42,717 nt of DNA from an uncultured Tessaracoccus sp. (GTDB lineage Bacteria > Actinomycetota > Actinomycetes > Propionibacteriales > Propionibacteriaceae). How positions within the stretch are numbered: position 1 is the first letter of the stretch; each line of letters begins with the position of its first letter. Shown piece after piece: positions 1 through 8,034 of this stretch. The notes under the pieces are model-generated. The model was not told the origin of the DNA and made no database searches. It saw only the letters and a program-made list of their open reading frames with translations. Location of the stretch: the NCBI RefSeq assembly GCF_947255005.1, contig NZ_CAMYFI010000019.1:1-42717 (forward strand), read 5' to 3'. The translations under genes and the position numbers were made by a program.

Positions 1-1181
1 CCGATGCGGTGGCCGGGGGCGCCCGCGCCGGTGATCAGCGTCGAGCCTTGGCACGCGCCAATTGCAGCGTGATATTGCTCGAGCCACGCATCGGCGAACG
101 CCTCGGCGTCGGCGGCGCGCACGAGCGCCCAGACGCTGCCACCGAAGCCCGCACCAAACGACGAGACCGCCGCTGCCCCGCCGCGCAGAGCCGTCTCGAC
201 GAGCGCCTTCGTCTCCGGCACCTCATTCTCCAGCCCGATCACGGCGAGCGCCTGCGATTCGGCGCACAGCGCGCCGAACTCGTCGACGTCGCCTCGCTCC
301 AACGCGTCGAACGCTCGAGGCACGAACTCCCCTGACTCGCGCACGAACTGCGTGAGCCGACGTCGCTCGTAGCCAACCGCTGTATGCGCGAGGATTTCGT
401 CGGGCCCCACTTGCTCCAACACCTGCTGAACACTCGAGGCCTTGGCGCCGGTACGCTCGTTCCACTTCGCGAGCCAGGAGCGCAGCGTGGCCGGGCCGCG
501 GTTGTACAGCTCTCGTGCCGCACCAGTTTTCTCCGCCAGCACGCCGCTCACACCGACGACGAACACCCACCCCTCAGGCAGAGACACCTGCCCCAGCTTC
601 GACGTCGGATCGAACTGCACGTACGACACCTTTCCAGCGGTGCTCGCCAGCATCCCGGTGTGATCGAGCGACCCGCCGCTCGTGCCCACACCTGCCGCGC
701 CAGCAAGGCTGCCGTAGCGGCCACCGTTTTCAATAGCGGCGAGGTATCCGGCGAGGGCCATGCGATCGTCGCAATGGGTGCGCCATAGCTCACTCGTCGT
801 GAAGCCAGCCATGTCGGCGAGCGTGAGCGCCACAGCACTGAGCAGCGCCGAGGAACTGCTCATGCCCGACGCCGGCGGCAGGTCCGCCGTGATCGTGAGC
901 GACGCCGGCGCCACCGACCCGAAGTTCGAGGTCAAACGGTCGATGACCGTCTGTACGTAGTATCCCCAATGCCCCGACGGCAAGTCCGGATGCACACCAG
1001 CACGCAGCACCACCACATCGTCGGGGAACACCGACGTCCGGGCGCGCACCCCGTCGCCACCCGGGTCCGCTTCGACGCTCACACCGCGCTCCACCGCGCA
1101 CACCAGCACTCGTCCGCCGCCGTAATCGGTGTGCTTGCCGAGCACCTCAATGCGGCCGGGAACCCACCACCCTACGCTCAT
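1..1181 (-). CDS. Galactokinase-like GHMP sugar kinase (3' end cut by window edge)
   Basis: Cytosolic kinase expected to use ATP to phosphorylate a sugar at the anomeric carbon. I translated the minus strand from the ATG at 1181: 393 codons stay open to the left edge, so the protein is nearly full length for a galactokinase but its stop lies outside. Seen: GHMP motif 1 PGRIEVLGKHTDYGGG (residues 8-23), the phosphate loop LPPASGMSSSSALL (101-114), a GTSGGSLDH segment carrying the likely catalytic Asp173, and motif 3 FGAGFGGS (342-349). Classical galactokinases have GEHTDY; here the Glu is Lys, so the sugar may not be galactose. The start overlaps the stop of the upstream nucleotidyltransferase by four bases (ATGA), which implies translational coupling. 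The pairing suggests sugar to sugar-1-phosphate to NDP-sugar. The family is secure; the substrate is unknown. Confidence 0.85.
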   Translation of the reverse strand, partial: MSVGWWVPGRIEVLGKHTDYGGGRVLVCAVERGVSVEADPGGDGVRARTSVFPDDVVVLRAGVHPDLPSGHWGYYVQTVIDRLTSNFGSVAPASLTITADLPPASGMSSSSALLSAVALTLADMAGFTTSELWRTHCDDRMALAGYLAAIENGGRYGSLAGAAGVGTSGGSLDHTGMLASTAGKVSYVQFDPTSKLGQVSLPEGWVFVVGVSGVLAEKTGAARELYNRGPATLRSWLAKWNERTGAKASSVQQVLEQVGPDEILAHTAVGYERRRLTQFVRESGEFVPRAFDALERGDVDEFGALCAESQALAVIGLENEVPETKALVETALRGGAAAVSSFGAGFGGSVWALVRAADAEAFADAWLEQYHAAIGACQGSTLITGAGAPGHRI

Positions 1182-1969
1182 AGGCGCACGTGGAACTCGG
1201 CCAACCGACGCTCCACCTCAGCGATGTCGTCGCGGCGCGACAAATCCAGCACGCCGCCCGCGAACGGAACGACGGCCACGTCGTCGAGCAACGCCACGGC
1301 ATCCACGATCTCGTACTCCCCACGCGCCGACTTCTCAATGCGCCGGCAGGCGTCGAAGATCTCCGGGGTGAACGCGAAACAGTTCATACTCACCAGCGCA
1401 TGCGGCCCTGCAGCCTCCACGACGGCGGCATCGGGCTTCTCGACGATAGAACGCAGCATGCCTCCCGACTCGTCGATGAGTGCAAACGCGGCGATCCGCT
1501 CCTCCGGAATGTTGCTCTGCTCCACCAGCGCGCTGCGGTCGAAGCCCAGCAGCGCGTTGCCGCCCCGCTCAGCCAGGGCACGCAGACCGTCGGCCGGGTA
1601 CAGGTTGTCGCCGTTGACGACGATGCAGCCCTCGCCCCCTACGGCGTCGGCAGCGGCGGCGACGGCATCGGCGGTGCCCAGGGGCTCCTCCTGCACCGCG
1701 AACGCCACGTCGAGGCGCTGTGGCCGTACCTGCTCGATGTGGGCACGGAACTCGTCGTGATCGGGCGCAACGACGAGCACCACGCGGCGAATCCCGGCGT
1801 CGGCCAAGGCGGACAGTGAGTAGTCGATGAGACGGTGCTGACCGATCGGCATGAGCGCCTTGTAGCCAGCGGATGCGGCCGCGCGCTGCGCGTCGCTCAG
1901 CTCACCGCTGCCCTCGGCGCGCATGCGGGTGCCAAGGCCTCGGGCCAAAACAACTGCGTTGGTAATCAT
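1178..1969 (-). CDS. Sugar-1-phosphate nucleotidyltransferase (NTP_transferase family)
   Basis: 263-residue cytosolic enzyme of the RmlA/GalU/GlmU-like Rossmann family, which joins a sugar-1-phosphate and an NTP to give an NDP-sugar and pyrophosphate. The N-terminal signature is ARGLGTRM (residues 9-16), with the usual second Gly of AGG replaced by Arg. The active-site Lys would be Lys37 in YKALMPIG, after a longer insertion than in RmlA. VVNGDN (117-122) supplies the metal-binding Asp121, and a VEKPD segment follows. There is no C-terminal left-handed helix, so no acyltransferase domain. The ATG overlaps the stop of the upstream mutase by four bases and its own stop overlaps the start of the GHMP kinase by four. 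All three genes are therefore probably made together in one pathway. Base and sugar specificity cannot be read from the sequence. Confidence 0.85.
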   Translation of the reverse strand: MITNAVVLARGLGTRMRAEGSGELSDAQRAAASAGYKALMPIGQHRLIDYSLSALADAGIRRVVLVVAPDHDEFRAHIEQVRPQRLDVAFAVQEEPLGTADAVAAAADAVGGEGCIVVNGDNLYPADGLRALAERGGNALLGFDRSALVEQSNIPEERIAAFALIDESGGMLRSIVEKPDAAVVEAAGPHALVSMNCFAFTPEIFDACRRIEKSARGEYEIVDAVALLDDVAVVPFAGGVLDLSRRDDIAEVERRLAEFHVRL

Positions 1970-3381
1970 GCAAGCTCCAAGTGTTGGGCGACAGCGTTCG
2001 CGATGGCGTCTGCTTCGTCGCGGGTTGGCATTTCAGCAAACACTCGCAACACGGGTTCGGTGCCGGAGAACCTGATCGTAGTCCAGCCGCCGTTGGTGAA
2101 GTACACTTTGCAGCCATCCTCCCAGCTAATGTGGTCAACCTCGTGATCAAAGGCGGGGAGGTCGTGGTTGGTGAAGACGCATTCCCGCAGCGCTTCCTTC
2201 CGGCCCGGGGTGAACTCGTAGGCCGCCTCCACCATGACCAGCTCCCCGTAGCGCTCCACCAAGTCGGCGTACATCTGCGACAGCTTTTTGCCGGAGGCGG
2301 CCACCGCCTCGACGAGCAGGCTGCCCGCGTGGATGCCGTCCTTGCCGGGGATGTGCCCACGCACGGTCAGGCCGCCCGACGACTCGCCGCCGATCACTGC
2401 GTCGGTCTCCGCCATCTTCGCGCTGATCCACTTGAACCCGACGGGTACCTCGTAGCACCGCTGTCCGTGTGCCTCCGCCACCCTGTCGAGGAGGTGAGTG
2501 GTGGACATGTTGCGCACCGCAGGGCCTTCCCAGCCCTTCTGCGTCACCAGGTATTCATACAGCAGCACAAGCACTTGGTTGGGCGTGAGGTAGTTGCCCT
2601 CGTCGTCGATGATGCCCAGCCGGTCGGCGTCACCGTCGGTGGCGATACCCATGGCGGCTCCGGAATCGACGACGGCGCGCCGCAGCGAATCCAGACTCCC
2701 GGCGGCCGGCGACGGCATACGCCCGCCAAACAACGGATCGTGGCGGTCGTTGATGACGTCCACCTCGCAGCGGGCCGTGAGCAGCACGGTCTGTAGCGCG
2801 GTCTGTGCGACGCCGAACATCGGGTCCAGAACGATGTGGAGGTGCGCGTGGCGGATCACGTCGAGATCGAGGCTGTCCATGATGGCGTCGAGGTACCAGT
2901 TGATCGACGTCTGCACGGTCACCAGCTCGGAAGCCTTCGCCTCGTGCGCTTCGACGCTGCGCACGTCGTCTTCTGTGAGGGCATTGCATTCGCTGGCCAA
3001 TTCGTCGGTGATGGCGAGCTCGGCGTCGCGCCCGCCTTCGGTGAAGAGCTTGAACCCGTTGTAGAGGGCCGGGTTGTGGGAAGCCGTAACCGCCAACCCG
3101 TACGCGCAGCCCTTGTTGCGCACCGTCCACATGCCCATGGGCGTGGGCACTGGCCGCCCGATCACCGTCACAGGAATACCGTTGGCAACAAACACCTCGA
3201 TGGCCCACCACGCGGCGACATCAGAGAGGAAGCGACGGTCGTAGCTGATCACCAGACCTCGATCCACCACCCCCTCGCGGTGCATACGATTACTGAGCCC
3301 CTGTGCCAGGAGCCGAATGTTGGCCCGGTTGAACTCATCGCCAATGATGGCCCGCCAGCCACCAGTGCCAAACTTGATCAT
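1966..3381 (-). CDS. Phosphoglucomutase/phosphomannomutase family protein
   Basis: 471-residue alpha-D-phosphohexomutase that interconverts sugar-1- and sugar-6-phosphates through a phosphoserine. All four family signatures are visible: catalytic serine loop TASHNP (Ser101), magnesium loop DGDADR (249-254), sugar loop GGESSGG (331-337), and the phosphate-binding FSGTEP near the C-terminus. It is the first gene of a three-gene minus-strand operon with ATGA overlaps to a nucleotidyltransferase and a galactokinase-like kinase. A GGAAGG run upstream can serve as ribosome binding site. The GlmM of this genome is a separate gene at 21732-23081, so this copy probably serves central sugar phosphates or the neighbouring NDP-sugar route. 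Glucose versus mannose preference is not determinable. Confidence 0.9.
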   Translation of the reverse strand: MIKFGTGGWRAIIGDEFNRANIRLLAQGLSNRMHREGVVDRGLVISYDRRFLSDVAAWWAIEVFVANGIPVTVIGRPVPTPMGMWTVRNKGCAYGLAVTASHNPALYNGFKLFTEGGRDAELAITDELASECNALTEDDVRSVEAHEAKASELVTVQTSINWYLDAIMDSLDLDVIRHAHLHIVLDPMFGVAQTALQTVLLTARCEVDVINDRHDPLFGGRMPSPAAGSLDSLRRAVVDSGAAMGIATDGDADRLGIIDDEGNYLTPNQVLVLLYEYLVTQKGWEGPAVRNMSTTHLLDRVAEAHGQRCYEVPVGFKWISAKMAETDAVIGGESSGGLTVRGHIPGKDGIHAGSLLVEAVAASGKKLSQMYADLVERYGELVMVEAAYEFTPGRKEALRECVFTNHDLPAFDHEVDHISWEDGCKVYFTNGGWTTIRFSGTEPVLRVFAEMPTRDEADAIANAVAQHLELA

Positions 3382-3431
3382 GCCCAGTCAATCCTTCCGG
3401 GCTCAGCCATCGAAGCCTCTACCCACCATTA

Positions 3432-3479
3432 GGTTTAGATCTTGAACCAAATGTAGCGCACCGCGGTTCATCATGTCTG
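3432..3479 (-). promoter_or_regulatory. Candidate promoter and operator of the mutase operon
   Basis: On the minus strand CAGACA (3474-3479) and TACATT (3450-3455) are 18 bp apart, a reasonable -35/-10 pair for the mutase operon. Directly downstream, 3432-3448 reads GGTTCAAGATCTAAACC, an imperfect dyad around AGATCT. It lies in the 120-bp gap between the ROK regulator and the operon, where a ROK repressor could act. The dyad is weak and the assignment is an inference. Confidence 0.3.
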
Positions 3480-3501
3480 GATTCGAGGCAAAATCTCGCG
3501 A

Positions 3502-4740
3502 TTACGTTGCTCGCGCCACCGTCGGGTCCAAGAACACCCGTTCGAGCGCCATCATTGCACCACCCCTTGCGGCAGCTTGCAGGCCGTGCCCACACGTCGT
3601 GACGTCCACGTGGGTGCCTGGGTCGATGCTCGCCTGATCGAATCGTCGCTGCAACACAGGCACCAGCAACTCACCGAAGTAACCGAAGTATCCGCCCAGC
3701 ACGAGCACCTTCGGGTTGAACAAATCGATGACGGGCTGCAGCCCACGCGCCAAATCCTCGGCCGTCTCCACCGCTGCCGACGCGATAGCTTCCTCACCCG
3801 TCTGCATTCGCGTCCGCAACGCGTCGAGCTGCTCCCGAAGCGGGCCATCGGGGCTCACATCGATGCCAGCTTCAGCCAACCTGCGGCAAAAGGCGGGCCA
3901 GCCGACGGCGAGCTCTAAACAGCCCCGGCGTCCGCACGGGCAACGCGGCCCGTCGGCATCCAGCGTGGTGTGTCCCAGCTCGCCGGAGTATCCAGCACCT
4001 CCGCGCAGGAGGCGGCCGCCTGCAATCACGCCGAGGCCGATACCCACGCCGCCGGTGACGTGCACCAGGTCACGCACCTTCGCTTCACGATGATCGACGA
4101 ACGAGCTCAGCGCGGCGAGCTTCGCATCGTTCTCGATGTAGACGGGCAGCGCCCCATCGAGGTGGGATGCAAACGACGGGGCCACTGGCACGTCAGTCCA
4201 TCCCAAGGCCGGCGCCAGTCGGACCGTGCCGCGCTGATAGTCGATCAGCCCAGGAGCCGCTAGCGTGCACGCCGCCACGGGGGCGTCGAGCTCGTCGAGG
4301 ACGCGGCGCACCAACCATGCGGCCTCACGCACGACGGCGTCCGCGTCGCCCGCGTCGGCGGACAGCGCCACAGTGTGCTCTACGACGGGTTCCCCAACGA
4401 AATTCACCACTGACAGGGCCAGATGGTGCTGCGCCAGTTCGATGCCAAGGCCGCGAGCGCCGTCGGGGCGGAGCCGAATCTCGATGCCGGGGCGACCAAC
4501 ACGTCGGTGATACTCGACGTCCCCCTCCTCGATGAGACCCACTCCTGCGAGCCCGGCGATGACGTTGGTGATCGTAGCTTTCGAAAGCCCCGTCTCGGCG
4601 GCGAGCTCGGCCCTCGAGCGTGCACCGTGATCGCGAAGATACCTCAGCACCAAGCCGAGATTGGCGGCGCGCATCTGCGCGTGCCCGATCGCTCGCTGAT
4701 GACCCGCGTGCGGGATGCCAAAACCGTGATGTTCGTCCAT
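3502..4740 (-). CDS. ROK-family transcriptional regulator (NagC/XylR type)
   Basis: Predicted DNA-binding sugar-responsive regulator, 412 residues from the ATG at 4740. The longer open frame upstream would overlap the CoA-transferase gene, so I rejected it. A winged helix-turn-helix occupies roughly residues 28-75 (SRAELAAETGLSKATITNVI). It is followed by a ROK domain with GGVGIGLGVIAGG and the zinc motif CPCGRRGCLE. The canonical ATP-binding DxGxT of ROK kinases is not evident, which fits a regulator rather than a sugar kinase. The gene is collinear with and 120 bp upstream of the mutase/nucleotidyltransferase/kinase operon, so local control of those genes is the simplest idea. Ligand unknown. 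No strong ribosome binding site precedes the chosen ATG; a downstream Met at the HTH is an alternative start. Confidence 0.88.
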   Translation of the reverse strand: MDEHHGFGIPHAGHQRAIGHAQMRAANLGLVLRYLRDHGARSRAELAAETGLSKATITNVIAGLAGVGLIEEGDVEYHRRVGRPGIEIRLRPDGARGLGIELAQHHLALSVVNFVGEPVVEHTVALSADAGDADAVVREAAWLVRRVLDELDAPVAACTLAAPGLIDYQRGTVRLAPALGWTDVPVAPSFASHLDGALPVYIENDAKLAALSSFVDHREAKVRDLVHVTGGVGIGLGVIAGGRLLRGGAGYSGELGHTTLDADGPRCPCGRRGCLELAVGWPAFCRRLAEAGIDVSPDGPLREQLDALRTRMQTGEEAIASAAVETAEDLARGLQPVIDLFNPKVLVLGGYFGYFGELLVPVLQRRFDQASIDPGTHVDVTTCGHGLQAAARGGAMMALERVFLDPTVARAT

Positions 4741-4834
4741 GAGTTGTTGCAACGTGCCTCGTGCCTGCAATGGCCGTGGGGCCGCACCCCAGAAACGTGA
4801 AGGGTGCAGCCCCACTAGGGCTCTCGCGGCTATC

Positions 4835-6337
4835 TTATTTCTGCATCGTGTCGGTCTCGAGGAACCGCGTGTGGAAGTCGAAGGCGTGCGCCAGATCATG
4901 CGGGGTTTGCATGGTTCCGGCCTTCTGGTTCGCCATATCAACGTATTCCTGCAGGAGCGGACGGAAGTTCGGGTGAGCGATAGCGATCATCTTCTCGACA
5001 CGCTGCTTGGGCGCGAGGCCACGCAGGTCGGCGTACCCGTATTCCGTGATGACAACCATCACGTCGTGCTCGGTGTGGTCGATGTGCGACGCGAACGGCA
5101 CGATCGCGGAGATGGCACCGTTCTTGGCCTCCGATGGCGAGATGAACGACGAGATGAAGGCGTTGCGGGTGAAGTCGCCCGAGCCGCCGATGCCGTTCAT
5201 CATGCGAGATCCTGCCACGTTGGTGGAGTTCACGTTGCCGTAGATGTCGGCTTCGATGAGGCCGTTGGTGGCGATGAGGCCGAGGCGACGGATCACCTCG
5301 GGGTGGTTCGACACCTGCTGCGGGCGCATGACGATATGCTCGCGGTAGAAACCAGCGTTCTCGTTCATCCGCTCGGCGTACTCAGGCGAGAGCGAGAACG
5401 ACGTCGCAGAAGCCACGGACATCTTGCCGGAGTCGATCAAATCGATCATGCCGTCCTGAATGACCTCGGTGTAGGCCTGAATGTTCTCGAACTTCGAGTC
5501 GAGGAGGCCTGCCATCACGGCGTTCGGCACGTTGCCCACGCCCGACTGCATGACGTACTGATCGTACTTGAGGCGACCCGCGGCGACTTCGCCTTCGAGG
5601 AAGTCGAGGAAGTGGCCCGCGATCTGCTTCGACGTCTCGTCGAGCGGCTTGAACGGCGCGTTGCGGTCGGGGGCGTTCGTTTCCACGACGGCGACCACCT
5701 TCGACGTGTCGATGTCGATGTAGGGGGTGCCGATGCGCTGCCCGGATTCGGTGATCGGAATGGGCTTACGGCCAGGGGTGTTGCCGATACGGTAAATGTC
5801 GGCCATGCCCTCGAGGTTCTCGGACTGCCAGGAGTTGACCTCGATGATGATCTTCTCGGCGGAGTCAAGGTATTCGACGTTGTTGCCCACGCCGGACGAG
5901 GGGATGATGTTGCCGTCCTGGTCAATGCGCGTGGCCTCGACGATGGCGACGTTCATCTTCCCGAAGAACCCGTAGCGCACCTGCCAGCCTGCGTGCGAGA
6001 GGTGCACGTCGTCGTAGAGGATCTTGCCTGCGTTGATGCCTCGGCGCATGGCGGGATCCGACTGGTAGGGGGAACGGAACCGTACCGCGTCTGCTTCGGC
6101 GAGCACGCCGTCGCAGTCGGGCGCGGTGGAAGCGCCGGTGAAGACATCGATCTGGAATTCGCGTCCTGCCTCGTGCTCGGCCTTGGCGCGGTTCGCAATG
6201 GCGGTGGGCAGGGCCTTAGGGTAGGCGGCGCCGGTGAATCCGGACAGGCCGACGCGATCACCATGATTGATGAATTGGGCGGCCTCGTCGGCCGACATGA
6301 CCTTGCCGCGCAGGTCGGCGTTGTCGATACGGGACAT
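4835..6337 (-). CDS. Acetyl-CoA hydrolase/transferase family, probable succinyl-CoA:acetate CoA-transferase
   Basis: 500-residue class I CoA-transferase. Members of this group move CoA between succinyl-, acetyl- or propionyl-CoA and free acids through a glutamyl-CoA intermediate. The ATG at 6337 has an excellent ribosome binding site (AAGGAGAT, about 9 bases upstream), so the 79-codon extension of the open frame is discarded. Seen: GVGNNVEYLD near residue 149, the glycine-rich QSGVGNVPNAV (265-274), and AYTEVIQDG with Glu291, close to the catalytic Glu position known for Acetobacter AarC. The family assignment is strong. The succinyl/acetate (or propionate) preference rests on similarity to propionibacterial and AarC-type enzymes. 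It is divergent from acuI, which also handles short acyl-CoAs. Confidence 0.9.
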   Translation of the reverse strand: MSRIDNADLRGKVMSADEAAQFINHGDRVGLSGFTGAAYPKALPTAIANRAKAEHEAGREFQIDVFTGASTAPDCDGVLAEADAVRFRSPYQSDPAMRRGINAGKILYDDVHLSHAGWQVRYGFFGKMNVAIVEATRIDQDGNIIPSSGVGNNVEYLDSAEKIIIEVNSWQSENLEGMADIYRIGNTPGRKPIPITESGQRIGTPYIDIDTSKVVAVVETNAPDRNAPFKPLDETSKQIAGHFLDFLEGEVAAGRLKYDQYVMQSGVGNVPNAVMAGLLDSKFENIQAYTEVIQDGMIDLIDSGKMSVASATSFSLSPEYAERMNENAGFYREHIVMRPQQVSNHPEVIRRLGLIATNGLIEADIYGNVNSTNVAGSRMMNGIGGSGDFTRNAFISSFISPSEAKNGAISAIVPFASHIDHTEHDVMVVITEYGYADLRGLAPKQRVEKMIAIAHPNFRPLLQEYVDMANQKAGTMQTPHDLAHAFDFHTRFLETDTMQK

Positions 6338-6414
6338 GTGCTCAATCTCCTTGTTCTGTCCTAATTGAAGAGACTCGCTCCACTGCGAGGTCGGACGTTG
6401 GACCGGACAGGTTT

Positions 6415-6443
6415 CGTCTAGTTTGGCACGAAAACAGGTGCAA
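6415..6443 (-). promoter_or_regulatory. Candidate promoter of the CoA-transferase gene
   Basis: TTGCAC (6438-6443) and TAGACG (6415-6420) on the minus strand with a 17-bp spacer, about 75 bp upstream of the start at 6337. The -35 match is good and the -10 match is partial. Confidence 0.35.
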
Positions 6444-6482
6444 GAGAACCGTCGCGGGGCGATGCGTTCCATGCCGGTCGCG

Positions 6483-6511
6483 TTGCTCGAGCTCGCAACT
6501 ATGAATATATC
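6483..6511 (+). promoter_or_regulatory. Candidate promoter of acuI
   Basis: TTGCTC (6483-6488), a 17-bp spacer and TATATC (6506-6511) precede acuI by about 50 bp, in an unusually AT-rich patch of this GC-rich window. The 227-bp region 6338-6564 holds this and the divergent CoA-transferase promoter; I see no gene in it. Confidence 0.4.
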
Positions 6512-6564
6512 GGCTGCATTTCGGGCGACGACGGCGGCCCTCCCCCGTCGCGTACCATGATGCC

Positions 6565-7536
6565 ATGCGCGCAATCGTCGTTCGTGAAGAATCCGTGTCG
6601 GTCGAGGAGCTCGAGGAAGCGATACTGCCCGACGCGCCCGTCACCGTCGACGTGCGCTGGTCCGACCTGAACTATAAGGACGCGCTCGCCGTGACTGGCC
6701 GAAAGGGCGTCGTACGCACCACCCCACTCATTGCGGGCATCGATCTGGTTGGTGTGGTGCGCACCTCACGCGACGAGCGCTTCGCACCTGGCGAATGGTT
6801 GATCCTGAACGGCGCCGGGCTGTCGGAGACACTGCACGGCGGCTACGCCACCGTCGCTAAAATCGATCCAACGCTCGCCGTACCGCTACCCGAAGCGTTC
6901 TCCCCCGAGCGTGCTGCCGCGCTCGGCACCGCCGGTTTCACGGCAGCGCTCAGCGTCCTGCGCCTGGTGATGGAGGGCGTGTCGCCCGAGCAGGGGCCAG
7001 TGCTAGTGACGGGGGCAACGGGCGGTGTCGGCTCGATTGCGACGATGCTCCTCGCCGCCGCGGGGTTCGAGGTGGCGGCGGTGACAGGACGCCCCGACGA
7101 GTTCGGCGACCTGCTCACCCGGCTCGGCGCCGACGACGTACTCCACCGCGACGCGTTCACGGGTCGCGGCAAACCACTCCAGCGTGCCACCTACGCCGGT
7201 GTGGTCGACTCTGTGGGAGGCGAAGTGCTCGCCAATGCCATCGCGCGGACTGTTCCCGACGGCACCGTCACCGCCTGCGGCAACGCAGCTGGGCACGAGT
7301 TACCGTCGAGCGTAATGCCCTTCATCTTGCGAGGCGTCACCCTCGCGGGCATCAACTCGGTGACAGCCGACGCTGCCGACCGCGCCGACGCATGGCGTGT
7401 GCTGGCCCAGGGCGTCGATCAGCAGTTGCTCGACGAGATGACCACCTGTATCGGGTTGGACGAAACAATCGCCGCGGGCGAGGAGCTGCTCGCCGGCAAG
7501 CGGCACGGTCGCACCCTCATTCAGGTAGGCGATTGA
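6565..7536 (+). CDS. acuI: Acrylyl-CoA reductase (NADPH), AcuI/YhdH family
   Basis: 323-residue zinc-free medium-chain dehydrogenase/reductase. AcuI/YhdH enzymes reduce acrylyl-CoA to propionyl-CoA with NADPH and protect against this toxic intermediate. Characteristic segments: SDLNYKDAL (about 33-41), GIDLVGVV, and the dinucleotide loop VTGATGGVGSIA at mid-protein. There is no zinc-binding Cys/His set. Length equals the family norm. It diverges from the CoA-transferase gene, consistent with propionate or acrylate metabolism. The start codon has no clear ribosome binding site; the ATG at 6565 was kept because MRAIVV is the usual family N-terminus. Other quinone-oxidoreductase-like roles are possible, but the YhdH hallmarks make AcuI the best call. 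Confidence 0.82.
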   Translation: MRAIVVREESVSVEELEEAILPDAPVTVDVRWSDLNYKDALAVTGRKGVVRTTPLIAGIDLVGVVRTSRDERFAPGEWLILNGAGLSETLHGGYATVAKIDPTLAVPLPEAFSPERAAALGTAGFTAALSVLRLVMEGVSPEQGPVLVTGATGGVGSIATMLLAAAGFEVAAVTGRPDEFGDLLTRLGADDVLHRDAFTGRGKPLQRATYAGVVDSVGGEVLANAIARTVPDGTVTACGNAAGHELPSSVMPFILRGVTLAGINSVTADAADRADAWRVLAQGVDQQLLDEMTTCIGLDETIAAGEELLAGKRHGRTLIQVGD

Positions 7537-7620
7537 TTGGCGCACGGGGTGGACCAGCGTGGTGTAATACCGCCAGTCGCGCGCCTCAGCCACACCGTCG
7601 TTGTGCAATAGGATGAGCGC

Positions 7621-8034
7621 GTGGCGAAAAACGAAACCTGGCGTGATCCGATAGCCGTCGCCATGTGGGTGATGGTAGCGGTGGTGTTGTGGCTCATCAT
7701 CATGGCGAGTCCGCAGCTGGGCCGACTGGTGTGGGAACGAACGCACGGCGGCGCCTCCACCGTCGCGGATCCGCTCGCCGCTCCCCCGTGGCTGATGTAC
7801 GGTCTCGCAGCCGCGGGTATCGCGCTCGTTGCGGTGATCGTGCTGTGCGTATGGCTGCGGCTGGGGCTGTGGTGGCTGCTGCTCACTGTGTTGGTGTCCA
7901 GCCTCACCTACGCGCTGCGCGGCGCGCTGCCCGAGCCGCTCGGCACGGTGACGTTCCTCGTCGTGCCTCCCATCGTGGCGGCGCTGGTATTTAAACCGAA
8001 GTCGCACGCGCCGCGCGACCAAACGGCTACTTGA
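7621..8034 (+). CDS. Hypothetical small membrane protein, four predicted membrane segments
   Basis: I do not recognise this 137-residue protein. It starts at GTG 7621 with AGGATGAG a few bases upstream. Hydrophobic stretches at about residues 10-30, 57-78, 80-98 and 106-125 suggest four membrane passes, with a basic tail (KPKSHAPR) probably cytoplasmic. A Trp/Leu-rich segment (LRLGLWWLLLTVLVSS) is notable. The gene follows acuI by 84 bp on the same strand, and its last 8 bases overlap the end of the convergent ribY. No enzymatic or transport motif is visible. Confidence 0.65.
   Translation: MAKNETWRDPIAVAMWVMVAVVLWLIIMASPQLGRLVWERTHGGASTVADPLAAPPWLMYGLAAAGIALVAVIVLCVWLRLGLWWLLLTVLVSSLTYALRGALPEPLGTVTFLVVPPIVAALVFKPKSHAPRDQTAT

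Noticed and set aside
1966..3381. Second glmM
   Set aside because: Its sugar loop is GGESSGG rather than GEQSGH and the N-terminus is not the GlmM type. The true glmM is at 21732-23081.
4739..6364. 541-codon plus-strand open frame opposite the CoA-transferase gene
   Set aside because: It mirrors the codon structure of the minus-strand gene, is rich in His/Arg/Val/Gly with no domain, and has no ribosome binding site. A GC-rich antisense shadow.
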